Notes: generated by a model not told the origin, from the letters alone. DNA of 64,000 bases from JACDBE01 sp963714055 (GCA_963714055.1 OY970227.1:2666001-2730000), one strand, 5' to 3'; shown: positions 33,385 to 41,966, numbered from the stretch's first letter. Translations and numbers: made by a program.

Positions 33385-33606
33385 GACTCACCTCCAGCCT
33401 CCAGCATGCGCTCCCAAGGCTCACTTGCCACAGGGTCGAATGGCCCAACAGGCCGGCCCGTCAGAGCAAGGGAGTCTCAGCGGGCTGTCTGCGTCGGGCC
33501 CCTTGCCTGCATGTGACCTCTGTCCCTACCGAGTCCGATCTGGTCCGGCTAATAGGGGTGGTAGCGGACATCGTTGACCCGTCGGGAGGAGGAGGAGGTG
33601 AGACCG

Positions 33607-34080
33607 GTGCCCATCATCGGCCTGACGCGCCGTCGCCCCAGCGAGGAGATCCCCACGTCGCACCGCGACCTCGTCGAGTGCCCTCCGGTGGCAGCCCTGA
33701 CGACGGTCGGGCTCGACGGGTACCCGCAAACCTCGGTCGTGTGGTGCGACTTCGACGGCGTGTGCGTGCGCATCAACACCATGCGTGGCTTCGCCAAGGA
33801 GCGAAACATGCGACGCAACCCACGGGTCACGCTCCTCTGCTACGACCCGCGCCGGCCGCTCCGCTATCTCGAGGTTCGCGGCATGGTCACGGAGATGACC
33901 GAGGAGGGAGCCGCCGAGCACCTGGACGCCCTCGCGTCGAAGTACGCCGGACGACCGATCCGCTACTTCGGCGACGCCGTCCCTGCGCGGTTCGCCCAGA
34001 CCGAGACACCGATCCTCTGCCTGATCCGCCCGACCCGTGTCATCGCCATGGACGCCACCAGAGACGAGGGTGCGCGATGA
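33607..34080 (+). CDS. PPOX-class, probably F420-dependent oxidoreductase
   Basis: A 157-residue split-barrel protein of the pyridoxamine-5'-phosphate-oxidase-like superfamily. It shows LTTVGLDGYPQTSVVWCDFDG (about 31-51), a KERNMRRNPRVTLLCYDP block (about 62-79) and the RYLEVRGMV strand, which is the actinobacterial F420-binding PPOX pattern. GTG 33607 is chosen because a run of GGAGG repeats ends 8 nt before it. Its stop overlaps the ATG of a paralogous gene (ATGA). The substrate is unknown. Confidence 0.78.
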   Translation: MPIIGLTRRRPSEEIPTSHRDLVECPPVAALTTVGLDGYPQTSVVWCDFDGVCVRINTMRGFAKERNMRRNPRVTLLCYDPRRPLRYLEVRGMVTEMTEEGAAEHLDALASKYAGRPIRYFGDAVPARFAQTETPILCLIRPTRVIAMDATRDEGAR

Positions 34081-34520
34081 GCGCACACGTCACGTCAGAG
34101 CCGATGCCCATCCCCGCATCCCACCGAGATCTGCTGGCCAGGCCGCTGTGCGGCGTGCTGACGACCCTGGGTGACGACGGCCAGCCGCATTCGAGCCTGG
34201 TCTGGGTGGACGGTGACCAGTCATGCGCACGCGTCAACACGACACTCCAACGCCAACAAGGCCGCAACCTCCTCGCCAACCCCAAGGTCTCCCTGCTCGT
34301 CGTCGACTCCGGCAACACGGCCCGATTCATCCAGATTCGCGGCGACGCCGAGCTCATCGAAGACGGAGCCGTGGAGCACGTCGATTCGTTGACTCGCAAG
34401 TACACCACCCATCCCCGGTACTACGGATACGTCTACCCGGCCGACCAACAGGGCAACGAGACCCGGGTCATCTGCCGGATCCACGCCCGCCGGATCACCT
34501 TGGACGCCATCCACGCCTGA
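34077..34520 (+). CDS. PPOX-class oxidoreductase, tandem paralogue
   Basis: A 147-residue split-barrel protein similar to its upstream neighbour (SHRDLLARPLCGVLTTLGDD, RNLLANPKVSLLVVD, FIQIRGDAEL). The shared motif order shows a duplication, but the sequences differ enough that this is an old event. Translation is coupled by a 4-bp overlap, so the two could form a heterodimer; split-barrel proteins normally work as dimers. The cofactor (F420 or flavin) is not decided. Confidence 0.75.
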   Translation: MSAHVTSEPMPIPASHRDLLARPLCGVLTTLGDDGQPHSSLVWVDGDQSCARVNTTLQRQQGRNLLANPKVSLLVVDSGNTARFIQIRGDAELIEDGAVEHVDSLTRKYTTHPRYYGYVYPADQQGNETRVICRIHARRITLDAIHA

Positions 34521-34610
34521 CGATCCCGGGGGGTGCGAAGTCGCCGCGCCGCACGCAGTTCTCTCGGCGAGCAGTTGACCCGGCTGGGCATCGCGGTCGA
34601 GGTCTCCGAG

Positions 34611-34616
34611 TACCCT
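34611..34616 (+). promoter_or_regulatory. Probable -10 element, leaderless AraC-type gene
   Basis: TACCCT ends 6 nt before ATG 34623, with no ribosome site. Confidence 0.4.
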
Positions 34617-34622
34617 GCGCAC

Positions 34623-35042
34623 ATGGGTGCAGACCTCGATGAGCTGCGCCGGCTGCGGCTGGCCCGGGACCGGATGGACCGCGAGTACGCACAGCCGCTC
34701 GACGTTCCGGCGCTCGCCCGCACCGCGTTCATGTCGCCTGCCCACTTCAGCCGCCGCTTCCGCGAGGCCTATTCGGAAACGCCGTACTCCTACCTGATGA
34801 CCCGGCGGATCGAGCGGGCGAAGGCGCTGTTGCGCCGCGGCGATCTGAGTGTGACGGATGTCTGCTTCACGGTCGGCTGCACGAGCCTCGGCTCGTTCTC
34901 CGCCCGGTTCACCGAGATCGTCGGCGAGACGCCGAGCGCCTATCGCGCCCGCAGCCACGACGAGCTGCGTGTCGTACCCCCGTGCGAGGCGATGGTGCTG
35001 ACCCGGACGCGCCGGGTCAGGAGCCGGGGGCGCGCCGAATAG
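34623..35042 (+). CDS. AraC-family helix-turn-helix protein without effector domain
   Basis: A 139-residue protein consisting of the AraC double helix-turn-helix: PLDVPALARTAFMSPAHFSRRFREAYSETPYSYL (first HTH) and DLSVTDVCFTVGCTSLGSFSARFTEIVGETPSAYR (second HTH and signature). Nothing corresponds to the sugar-sensing domain. A start at 34533 would add 30 Arg-rich residues. It is followed at once by a VOC gene, a common AraC-glyoxalase pairing. Confidence 0.82.
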   Translation: MGADLDELRRLRLARDRMDREYAQPLDVPALARTAFMSPAHFSRRFREAYSETPYSYLMTRRIERAKALLRRGDLSVTDVCFTVGCTSLGSFSARFTEIVGETPSAYRARSHDELRVVPPCEAMVLTRTRRVRSRGRAE

Positions 35043-35078
35043 AGCAGTTTCTGAGAAGCAATCGTCGCCGTCCCCCCT

Positions 35079-35084
35079 TATGGT
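35079..35084 (+). promoter_or_regulatory. Probable -10 element, leaderless VOC gene
   Basis: TATGGT ends 6 nt before ATG 35091. Confidence 0.4.
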
Positions 35085-35090
35085 TGGGCC

Positions 35091-35495
35091 ATGACTGTTT
35101 CACTCAGCACCGTGCATATCTATGTCGACGATCCGGATGCCGCCCTCGCCTTCTACCGCGACACGCTCGGCCTGAAGGTGACCAACGAGGTCGCCAACGA
35201 CGGCTTCCGCTGGATCACCCTCGTCACCGACAGCCAACCCGAGGTCGCGATCGTCTTGTCGCAGCCGCACGCGGGACGCTCCCAGGAGGACGGGGACGCC
35301 CTCGCTGCCTTGCTCGCCAAGGGTGAGCTGCCCGGTCCGTTCTTCCGCTCGGACGATCTCGACGCCACCTTCGACAAGGTCGCCGCCGCAGCCGAGGTCG
35401 AAGTGCTGTCAGAGCCCGCCGATCAGTTCTGGGGCGTCCGCGACGCCGCGGTGCGCGACCCGGCGGGCAACATGATCCGCATCGAGCAGGGTTAG
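35091..35495 (+). CDS. VOC (glyoxalase/dioxygenase fold) protein
   Basis: A 134-residue protein with two beta-alpha-beta-beta-beta modules of the vicinal oxygen chelate superfamily: VHIYVDDPDAALAFYRDTLGLKV at the N-terminus and AAVRDPAGNMIRIEQ at the C-terminus. The metal ligands include His at position 9 and Glu near 132. Family members include glyoxalase I, bleomycin resistance proteins and dioxygenases; which applies here is unknown. It is probably controlled by the adjacent AraC-type protein. Confidence 0.8.
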   Translation: MTVSLSTVHIYVDDPDAALAFYRDTLGLKVTNEVANDGFRWITLVTDSQPEVAIVLSQPHAGRSQEDGDALAALLAKGELPGPFFRSDDLDATFDKVAAAAEVEVLSEPADQFWGVRDAAVRDPAGNMIRIEQG

Positions 35496-35505
35496 AGACG
35501 GATCA

Positions 35506-35994
35506 TTGGCAGACGACCAGGACGTGTCGAGCACCGGATCGCCCTCGACGATCAGCTGGGGCGAGTTCGCCGAACGTGAGCCTGAGCTGGCGCGGTTCGG
35601 GGCAGGCCGGCTGACCGCGGCACCGGCGTACTTGGCGACGGTTCGTCGGTCGGGGGCACCCCGAGTCCATCCGGTGTCACCGATCTTCACGGCCGTCGGG
35701 CTGTACCTGTTCATGGAGCCGACCTCCCCAAAGAGGAGAGACCTCCGGGAGCGGGGATGGTTCGCCATGCACAACGGTGTCCCGGACAATGCGGGCTCCG
35801 GTGGCGAGTTCTGGGTCACTGGTCGTGGCTTCGCCGTTGACGATCGAGAGATGTGGTCCCACGTGGCGGACTCGGCCGGCTATGCGCCCCTCGACCGTTA
35901 CATCCTCCTCGAGTTTCAACTGAGCGAGGCGCGCTGCAACGGGTACGGCGACGTCCCCTTGCCCTCCACGCAGAGATGGTCCGTCGACCCGTAG
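35506..35994 (+). CDS. Pyridoxamine 5'-phosphate oxidase-like protein
   Basis: A 162-residue split-barrel protein with AAPAYLATVRRSGAPRVHPVSPIF (about 37-60) and LYLFMEPTSPKRRDLRERGWFAMHN (about 66-90), both typical of the family. The start is uncertain: the frame is open from TTG 35506, and a GTG at 35524 is an alternative. Likely a flavin- or F420-binding reductase; no substrate can be named. Confidence 0.68.
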   Translation: MADDQDVSSTGSPSTISWGEFAEREPELARFGAGRLTAAPAYLATVRRSGAPRVHPVSPIFTAVGLYLFMEPTSPKRRDLRERGWFAMHNGVPDNAGSGGEFWVTGRGFAVDDREMWSHVADSAGYAPLDRYILLEFQLSEARCNGYGDVPLPSTQRWSVDP

Positions 35995-36009
35995 GTCGTG
36001 GCAGGAACC

Positions 36010-36038
36010 TATCGTACACTTGGAGTGACAAGCGTACG
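36010..36038 (+). promoter_or_regulatory. Fic promoter region with extended dyad
   Basis: The dyad CGTAC-N2-TTG-N6-CAA-N2-GTACG (36013-36038) ends 8 nt before ATG 36047 and overlaps a -10-like TATCGT (36010-36015). The Fic protein carries a winged helix, so autoregulation is plausible. Confidence 0.55.
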
Positions 36039-36046
36039 AAAGGCGC

Positions 36047-37213
36047 ATGGTGGAACCTGCCGGCGTCGACGTCCCCATCCTATGGCGAGGGCGGCGGGCG
36101 AAGGCGTTCGTGCCCACCCGCCTGGCCGAGCGCGACCTGACGCTCGAGACTCGCACGGTCGCCCGGGCAGCCAGGGCGGGGGCAGCCGTCGAGCACGGCG
36201 CCGAAACGATGCCTGCCGACTATGCGGCGCTCGCCCGCCTCCTGCTGCGAACGGAGGGTGTGGCGTCGTCGTACATCGAAGGCGTCACCGCGCCGATCAT
36301 CGACATCGTGGTCGCCGAGTCCAGCGGACAATCCAATCCTTCCGCCGCATCCTGGGTTGCGGCGAACCTCGCCGCGGTCACCGAGGCGATCGAGGAAGCA
36401 GGCGCAAGTCCTCTCACCGTCGAGCACCTGTGCCGTTGGCACCGAACTCTGATGACAGGTAGCCCGACGCCGGTGCACCACGTCGGGGCAGTTCGCACCG
36501 AGCAGGGATGGATCGGTGGAACATCGCCGCTCGACGCCCACCTCGTCACTCCACCACCCGATGAGGTACCTGGCCTGCTCGACGACCTCGTCGCCTATCT
36601 CGGGCGGGACGACGTCGACCCGGTCAGTCAGGCGGCGATCGCGCATGCCCAGTTCGAGGTGATCCACCCGTTCGCCGACGGCAATGGCCGCGTCGGGCGT
36701 GTGCTCGTCGCGTGGATCCTCGTACGGAGACTGTCCTTGGTGACGGCACCGCCGGTGAGCACACGTATCGCAGCCGACATCGGTGGGTACGGCTCGGGAC
36801 TAGTGCTGTTCCGCACGGGCGACCACAACAGTTGGGTGCGATGGTTCGCGGATGCCGTCTCCGGTGCAGGCAGAGCACAGCAAGAGCTGGTCGCATCGGT
36901 GGAGCGGCTGCAGCGCGCGTGGCGCGACCGGCTGTTGGCCCCGCGCCAGGACGCCACGCGGCTCCGGAGCAACGCCGCCGCGTGGCGCGTGCTCGACCTG
37001 TTGCCGCGTCACCTCGTCCTCACGGGGCCTGTCGTTGCGGCCGAGCTCGCCATCCCGTCGAAGTCGGCGAACGCAGCGCTACGTGCTCTCGTCGGCGCCG
37101 GCGTCCTCGTCGAGCATGGCACCGTCCAGCCGAAGGGCCGCGGCCGACCGAGCCGGCTCTACACGAGCCCGGAGCTGCTCGGCCTCACCGGCGCCAACCC
37201 ATTGCGGGCGTGA
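36047..37213 (+). CDS. Fic domain protein with winged-helix C-terminus
   Basis: A 388-residue Fic protein. The N-terminal helical region carries an inhibitory motif ASSYIEGV (about residues 75-82; S/TxxxE[G/N] type), so it is a class II self-inhibited Fic. The active site HPFADGNGRVGR (about 206-217) is complete with the catalytic His. The C-terminal 75 residues form a winged helix (LVLTGPVVAAELAIPSKSANAALRALVGAGVLVE). Such proteins usually transfer AMP from ATP to a protein hydroxyl; the target is unknown. The upstream dyad suggests DNA binding at its own promoter. GAAAGG serves as ribosome site. Confidence 0.88.
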   Translation: MVEPAGVDVPILWRGRRAKAFVPTRLAERDLTLETRTVARAARAGAAVEHGAETMPADYAALARLLLRTEGVASSYIEGVTAPIIDIVVAESSGQSNPSAASWVAANLAAVTEAIEEAGASPLTVEHLCRWHRTLMTGSPTPVHHVGAVRTEQGWIGGTSPLDAHLVTPPPDEVPGLLDDLVAYLGRDDVDPVSQAAIAHAQFEVIHPFADGNGRVGRVLVAWILVRRLSLVTAPPVSTRIAADIGGYGSGLVLFRTGDHNSWVRWFADAVSGAGRAQQELVASVERLQRAWRDRLLAPRQDATRLRSNAAAWRVLDLLPRHLVLTGPVVAAELAIPSKSANAALRALVGAGVLVEHGTVQPKGRGRPSRLYTSPELLGLTGANPLRA

Positions 37214-37275
37214 GTCGTCCGGCGCCGTTCCAGAGCTCTTCCCGCTTCGGCGGTCGGTCCACAGTGCCGACGGGC

Positions 37276-37281
37276 TACGTT
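37276..37281 (+). promoter_or_regulatory. Probable -10 element, leaderless methyltransferase gene
   Basis: TACGTT ends 6 nt before ATG 37288; no ribosome site is visible. Confidence 0.4.
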
Positions 37282-37287
37282 CTCGCC

Positions 37288-38169
37288 ATGGACGGGCACC
37301 ACCACGGCGAGAACCCCGTCGATCACTGCCACGCCTTCGAGTCGCCGATGGCGGCGGAGTTCGCCGAGCTCGAAGGCGAGGTGTTGGCCGGGTTGGTGAC
37401 CCAGGGGGTCTCCGTCCTGGCAGAGCTCTGCCGGCAGCGGGGCGTGAATGTCCGTCGCCTCATCGACATCGGCTGCGGGCCGGGCGTCGGCACCTGCGCG
37501 CTCGCCCGGGCGTTCGGTTCGGCGAGCGTGGTCGCCGTCGACGGGTCGGCCACGATGCTGGAGCACGTGACCGCACGCGCCGGACGGCTCGGACTGGCGG
37601 GACAGGTGGAGACCAGCCTGGTCGAGCTCCCCGCAGGCCTCGGGACGATCGGAGCGGCGGACGTCGTCTGGGCGTCGATGGTTCTCCACCACCTCGGAGA
37701 CGAAGCGGGCGCGCTTCGTGGGATCCGGGGTCTGCTCCGACCGGGAGGGCTGCTCGCCGTGGTCGAGCAGGCAGGCCCGGTGCGCGTGGTTTCCGGCAGC
37801 ACCGACATCGGACGCCTCGGCATGTGGGAGCGGCTCGATGACGCTTGGACCGCGTGGTTGACCGGTATGCGCGCCGACCTGCCGGGGGCCACACCGTCGG
37901 CCGGCCTCCAGGTGGAGCTCGGGGAGTCCGGCTTCGAGCTCGTGGCAGATGAGACGGTCGAGCTCGTCCTCGACTCACCGTTGGACGCCCAGGCCCTCCG
38001 CTTCGCCCAGACCAGTCTGCTGCGGACTCGGGACCAGCTCTGGCCCCACGTCGACGCCGCCGACCGGGAAGCGCTCGACGTGATGATCGACGAGGGCATC
38101 GCCGGCGGCGACGACATCGTGCTCCGCGCCTCTCGTCACCTGACCGTGGCCTGCGTGCCGGGTCGGTGA
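37288..38169 (+). CDS. Class I SAM-dependent methyltransferase
   Basis: A 293-residue Rossmann-fold methyltransferase. Motif I LIDIGCGPGVGTCALARAFG (about 63-82), motif II VAVDGSATMLEHV, VVWASMVLHHLGDE (motif IV, about 130) and GLLRPGGLLAVVEQ (post-motif) are all present. A His-rich N-terminus (DGHHHGENPVDHCHAFES) could bind metal. A GTG at 37264 in the same frame is an alternative start. The acceptor is unknown. Confidence 0.8.
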   Translation: MDGHHHGENPVDHCHAFESPMAAEFAELEGEVLAGLVTQGVSVLAELCRQRGVNVRRLIDIGCGPGVGTCALARAFGSASVVAVDGSATMLEHVTARAGRLGLAGQVETSLVELPAGLGTIGAADVVWASMVLHHLGDEAGALRGIRGLLRPGGLLAVVEQAGPVRVVSGSTDIGRLGMWERLDDAWTAWLTGMRADLPGATPSAGLQVELGESGFELVADETVELVLDSPLDAQALRFAQTSLLRTRDQLWPHVDAADREALDVMIDEGIAGGDDIVLRASRHLTVACVPGR

Positions 38170-38271
38170 CCGATCCTGTCAACCGCGTCGCCTCTGTGCC
38201 GATGGGATGATGGAGAGGTGGCGCCTGCCTGCACGGCGCGCCGCACAACGTGAGCAGCAAGGGATCGAGGC

Positions 38272-38943
38272 GTGGGCGACGAAGCCGATCAGGACGAGGT
38301 CACTGACGGAACCGGCAAGCCTTCGGCTCGCGAGAGGTTGCTGGAATTCGTGGCGGTCTCCCTCCTCGGCCTGGCGGCGCTGTCGACGGCGTGGAGCGGT
38401 TACCAGGCCTCCCTGTGGGACGGCATCCAGTCGAGCAACTACACGCAGGCCTCGGGGGCGCGTACCAATGCGGCGCAGCAGCGCACCGAGGCGAACCAGA
38501 TCCGCATCGCCGACCTGACCCTCTTCGAGAATCACATCGACGCCTTGCTCGATGGCGACGACGAGCTGGCCGACTTCTACCTACAGCGATTCCCGCCGTC
38601 GTTCGCTGCCGCGTACGAGGCGTGGATGGCGCTCGACCCGCTGGAGAACCCCGACGCACCGGCAAGCCCGCTCGCCATGCCGGAATACCAGCTGGCTCCG
38701 GATCAGGAGGCCGAGGCGCTCGAAGCGCGTGCCGATGCGTTCTTCGCCGACGGCCAGGACGCCAACAGCCACTCCGACATCTACACGCTGTCGACGCTGC
38801 TGTTCGCCATGGTCCTGTTCTTCGCCGCCATCTCCGAGCGGTTCGAGGTGCTCCCGGTGCGGCTCACCCTCCTGGCGATCGCCGCCATCGGGCTGGTCGT
38901 CGGCCTGGTCATCACGCTCGGACAGCCGATCACCAGTGGATGA
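38272..38943 (+). CDS. Membrane protein, DUF4337-like
   Basis: A 223-residue protein with three hydrophobic helices: about 27-42 (VSLLGLAALSTAWSG) and two near the C-terminus (TLLFAMVLFFAAISE and LTLLAIAAIGLVVGLVI). A Gln/Ala/Glu-rich helical region lies between them (YTQASGARTNAAQQRTEAN). The arrangement resembles DUF4337 membrane proteins, whose function is unknown. GTG start at 38272 after AAGGGA. About 200 bp of non-coding DNA follows, in which I see nothing. Confidence 0.6.
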   Translation: MGDEADQDEVTDGTGKPSARERLLEFVAVSLLGLAALSTAWSGYQASLWDGIQSSNYTQASGARTNAAQQRTEANQIRIADLTLFENHIDALLDGDDELADFYLQRFPPSFAAAYEAWMALDPLENPDAPASPLAMPEYQLAPDQEAEALEARADAFFADGQDANSHSDIYTLSTLLFAMVLFFAAISERFEVLPVRLTLLAIAAIGLVVGLVITLGQPITSG

Positions 38944-39152
38944 ATCTTCCGGGTCCTCACTGACGGGAACTTCCTCTCCCACGAAACCTGGGGCAGCCTG
39001 CACGGCGGACCACCATCGTCGGTACGCTCCTGGTCCCTCAACAACGGGATGAGCCTGATGAGCCTGCCGACCTTCTACCAGCAGACCGCTCGGGGGCTGG
39101 TCCTTCCCGTCGCCGTTGCCATCGACCATCTGTCGAGGAGGAACCAGCCGCA

Positions 39153-40187
39153 ATGAGTTTCAGCGGGCGCTACCAGGAGATGCCGATGAGACGGTGTGGG
39201 GCCAGCGGGGTGCTCCTGCCGGCGGTGACCCTCGGGTTGTGGCAGAACTTCGGGATCGATCGACCGTATGCGGAGGCGGCCGACCTCGTCTGGCGTGCCT
39301 TCGATATGGGCATCTTCCACTTCGACCTCGCCAACAACTACGGACCACCGTACGGCCACGCCGAAGAGGTGTTTGGAGAGATCCTCGCCAGCGGGCTCGA
39401 CCAGCACAGGGATGAGCTGCTGATCTCGACCAAGGCCGGGTACGACATGTGGGACGGCCCCTTCGGTGATGGAGGATCGCGCAAGTACCTGACCGCCAGC
39501 CTCGACCAGAGCCTGCGACGCATGGGTCTCGACTACGTCGACATCTTCTACTCCCACCGCGTCGACCCCGACACCCCCCTCGAAGAGACCATGGGTGCCC
39601 TCGCCTCGGCGGTGAGCGCCGGCAAGGCCCTCTACGTCGGCATCTCCTCGTACTCGGCAGCCATGACGAAGGAGGCCTCGACGATCCTGAGGAGACTCGG
39701 GGTGCCGTTGCTCATTCACCAGCCGTCCTACTCCCTGTTCAACCGTTGGATCGAGGACGACCTCCTGGACGTGCTCGCCAACGAGCGGGTCGGTTGCATC
39801 GCCTTCTCGGTGCTGGCCCAGGGACTCGCCACCGGGAAGTACCTGGCCGGGGTCCCCGACGGTTCGCGCGCCGCCCAGGCCGGGACCTTCGACCAGGCGT
39901 GGCTGACCGAGGACGTCATCGAGCGTGTTCGCGCCCTCGGCGAGATAGCGTCGGAACGCGGCCAGACGTTGGCTCAGATGGCGATCTCCTGGGTGCTGCG
40001 CGATCGCCGGGTGACGTCCGCACTCGTCGGGGCGTCGAGCATCGCCCAGCTGGAGGAGAACGTCTCCGCGGCCGGCGCCACCGACTTCGCTGAGGACGAG
40101 CTCACCGCCATCGACGAGCTCGCCGTCGACCTCGGTATCGACCTGTGGGAGGCCTCGAGGATGGCCAGGCCCGTCTTCGACCTCTGA
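39153..40187 (+). CDS. Aldo/keto reductase (YghZ-type)
   Basis: A 344-residue AKR barrel. The catalytic tetrad region FDLANNYGPPYGHAEEVFG (Asp and Tyr, about 50-68), LISTKAGYDMW (Lys, about 92) and DIFYSHRVD (His, about 131) is present, as is the NADPH-binding C-terminus (ALVGASSIAQLEENV). The order and the GPPYGHAEE motif match L-glyceraldehyde-3-phosphate reductase-like proteins such as YghZ, which can also reduce methylglyoxal. It starts at ATG 39153 after GAGGAGG. The physiological substrate is unknown. Confidence 0.87.
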   Translation: MSFSGRYQEMPMRRCGASGVLLPAVTLGLWQNFGIDRPYAEAADLVWRAFDMGIFHFDLANNYGPPYGHAEEVFGEILASGLDQHRDELLISTKAGYDMWDGPFGDGGSRKYLTASLDQSLRRMGLDYVDIFYSHRVDPDTPLEETMGALASAVSAGKALYVGISSYSAAMTKEASTILRRLGVPLLIHQPSYSLFNRWIEDDLLDVLANERVGCIAFSVLAQGLATGKYLAGVPDGSRAAQAGTFDQAWLTEDVIERVRALGEIASERGQTLAQMAISWVLRDRRVTSALVGASSIAQLEENVSAAGATDFAEDELTAIDELAVDLGIDLWEASRMARPVFDL

Positions 40188-40289
40188 TGGTGGGGCCCGG
40201 TCAGCTGCCGGCCCGAGCCCACCGGTCGTTGACCGCTCCCAGGCCCCGGGAGCTTCTCCTCGCCCGATCCCTTCGTCGTCCCGGGCTTC

Positions 40290-40350
40290 TCAACCGACTG
40301 GTTGACAACGTCAGAGGCATCTGATACGGTGTCGTCAACCAGATGGTTGA
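40290..40350 (+). promoter_or_regulatory. Promoter with two TCAACC-N4-GGTTGA operators
   Basis: The dyads are at 40290-40305 and 40335-40350 (45 bp centre to centre). The -35 TTGACA (40302-40307) overlaps the first; the -10 TACGGT (40325-40330) is 17 bp away and the second dyad follows. AAGGAGG then leads to the ArsR GTG. This fits autorepression by the ArsR protein. Confidence 0.75.
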
Positions 40351-40368
40351 GGACAAGGAGGACCGAAC

Positions 40369-40728
40369 GTGGCGGCTGACCAGCTCTCCCGGGTGTTCTC
40401 GGCACTGGCCGACCCCACTCGACGTGACCTGGTGGCCCGACTCACCATCGCCGACGCCACCGTTGGCGAGCTGGCCGCCCCGTACGACGTCAGCTTGCAG
40501 GCGGTCTCCAAGCACCTGAGGGTGCTCGAGGATGCCGGCCTGGTGTCCAGGACCAGGGATGCCCAGCGTCGCCCGGTGCACCTCGAAGCGGAGGTCTTCG
40601 ACCTGATGACCAAGTGGATCGAGCGCTACCGCCGCCAGGCCGAGGAGCGCTACCGACGCCTCGACGACGTCCTACGAACCATGCCCGATGATGTGGACCC
40701 GATGCCCCAAGAAGGAGCAACGACATGA
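40369..40728 (+). CDS. ArsR-family transcriptional regulator
   Basis: A 119-residue winged-helix repressor: VFSALADPTRRDLVARLTIADATVGELAAPYDVSLQAVSKHLRVLEDAGLVSRTRDA covers the whole HTH. The C-terminal helix is Arg-rich, and there is no metal-site CxC, so this is the ArsR subgroup that pairs with AHSA1 proteins. GTG at 40369 follows AAGGAGG. The stop overlaps the ATG of the SRPBCC gene (ATGA). Two dyads in the promoter are probable binding sites. Confidence 0.88.
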   Translation: MAADQLSRVFSALADPTRRDLVARLTIADATVGELAAPYDVSLQAVSKHLRVLEDAGLVSRTRDAQRRPVHLEAEVFDLMTKWIERYRRQAEERYRRLDDVLRTMPDDVDPMPQEGATT

Positions 40729-41204
40729 CCGTCCGTACCCACGAGACCGAGATCATCCTCGACGCCGACGTCCCGCTGGTGCGGATCGTCCGTGAGTTCG
40801 ATGCCCCACCGGAGAAGGTGTTCCGGGCGCACACCGACCCCGAGCTCCTCGTCCAGTGGCTCGGCCCCCGCCGCCACACGATGCAGGTCGACCACTACGA
40901 CTGTCGCACCGGAGGGTCGTACCGGTACTTCACCGAGACGGACGGCGTGGAGTACGGGTTCTTCGGTTGCTTCCACGAGGTGCGGCCGTCGGAGCTGATC
41001 GTGCAGACCTTCACCTTCGAGGGGGAGCCGGACGGCGTCGCCCTGGAGCGAGTGACCTTCGAGGACCTCGGCGACGGCCGCACCCGGCTCACGGCTACTT
41101 CTCTGGTCGACTCGTTCGAGGATCGCGACGCCTTCGTCGCCAGCGGCATGGAGGTCGGCATCATCGAGGGGTACGAGCGCCTCGACGAGTTGCTGGCCGG
41201 CTGA
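40725..41204 (+). CDS. SRPBCC (AHSA1-type) domain protein
   Basis: A 159-residue SRPBCC protein: RIVREFDAPPEKVFRAHTDPELLVQWLGPRRHTMQVDHYDCRTGGSYRY (residues 18-66) is the family signature. The C-terminal ASGMEVGIIEGYERLDELLAG helix closes the cavity. Coupled to ArsR by a 4-bp overlap. Ligand unknown; this is the second ArsR-SRPBCC unit in the window, and the two are not close copies. Confidence 0.85.
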   Translation: MTVRTHETEIILDADVPLVRIVREFDAPPEKVFRAHTDPELLVQWLGPRRHTMQVDHYDCRTGGSYRYFTETDGVEYGFFGCFHEVRPSELIVQTFTFEGEPDGVALERVTFEDLGDGRTRLTATSLVDSFEDRDAFVASGMEVGIIEGYERLDELLAG

Positions 41205-41225
41205 CACGCTGACCGTCGGTTGACC

Positions 41226-41783
41226 TCAAGCCGTCAGGTACCGGAGCATGACGACACCGTTGCCGAACCGCAGGGTGTCGACCAGGCTCAGGTCGACCCT
41301 GATACCGGTCGGGAAGAGCGGCTTGCCGGCGCCGATGGCGACGGGATGGACGTAGATCCGGTACTCGTCGATCAGGCTCTGGCGCATGAAGCTGGCCGCC
41401 AGGTCGGCGCCGCTGAGGGACAGGTCGCCTGAGGCGCCTGCCTTCAGCTGCCGGACCTCCTCGGGCACCACCTCCCGGACGATCGTCGTGTTCCAGTCGG
41501 CGTGCTGCAGTGTCCGGGAATATACGACCTTGGGCATGTCCCGCCAGATGCGGGCGAACTCCACCGTCGTGGCGGTGGCCGCCGGGTCGGCATCTGCGGT
41601 CGGCCAGTAGCCGGCCATCAGCTCGTGGGTGACTCTCCCGCTGAGAAAGCCGCCGAGTTGGCTGAGCGCCTCGTTGAAGTGACCGTGGAGCTCGTCGTCG
41701 ACACGGTGCCAGGTGATGTCCTGCCCTGGCCCCTCGATGAAGCCGTCGAGCGACACCCCCGCCCACAGGATGATGTTCGGCAT
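41226..41783 (-). CDS. Dihydrofolate reductase-family (RibD C-terminal-like) protein
   Basis: A 185-residue reductase-fold protein. It shows ILWAGVSLDGFIEGPGQDITWH at the N-terminus, LGGFLSGRVTHELMAGYWP (about 42-60), DLSLSGADLAASFMRQSLIDEYRIYVHPVAIGAGKPLFP (about 120-158) and a C-terminal beta strand. These are standard landmarks of the small RibD/DHFR-like enzymes that bind NADPH. The substrate is unknown. AGAGGA precedes the ATG. Confidence 0.85.
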   Translation of the reverse strand: MPNIILWAGVSLDGFIEGPGQDITWHRVDDELHGHFNEALSQLGGFLSGRVTHELMAGYWPTADADPAATATTVEFARIWRDMPKVVYSRTLQHADWNTTIVREVVPEEVRQLKAGASGDLSLSGADLAASFMRQSLIDEYRIYVHPVAIGAGKPLFPTGIRVDLSLVDTLRFGNGVVMLRYLTA

Positions 41784-41966
41784 TCCGGGTTCCTCTTTTG
41801 AAGATGTGCGACCACGACCGACCGGGATTCAGTGCCACCGGCGTGTCACGGGTGAGACGTCACGGTCAGAACTCGTCGGCGTGCCGGACTCCATCCGGGC
41901 ACCGGGCCGATGAGAACGTGACCGGCATCGCCGTCTGCAACAGTACGAGCGAGGAGGTCGCACACG

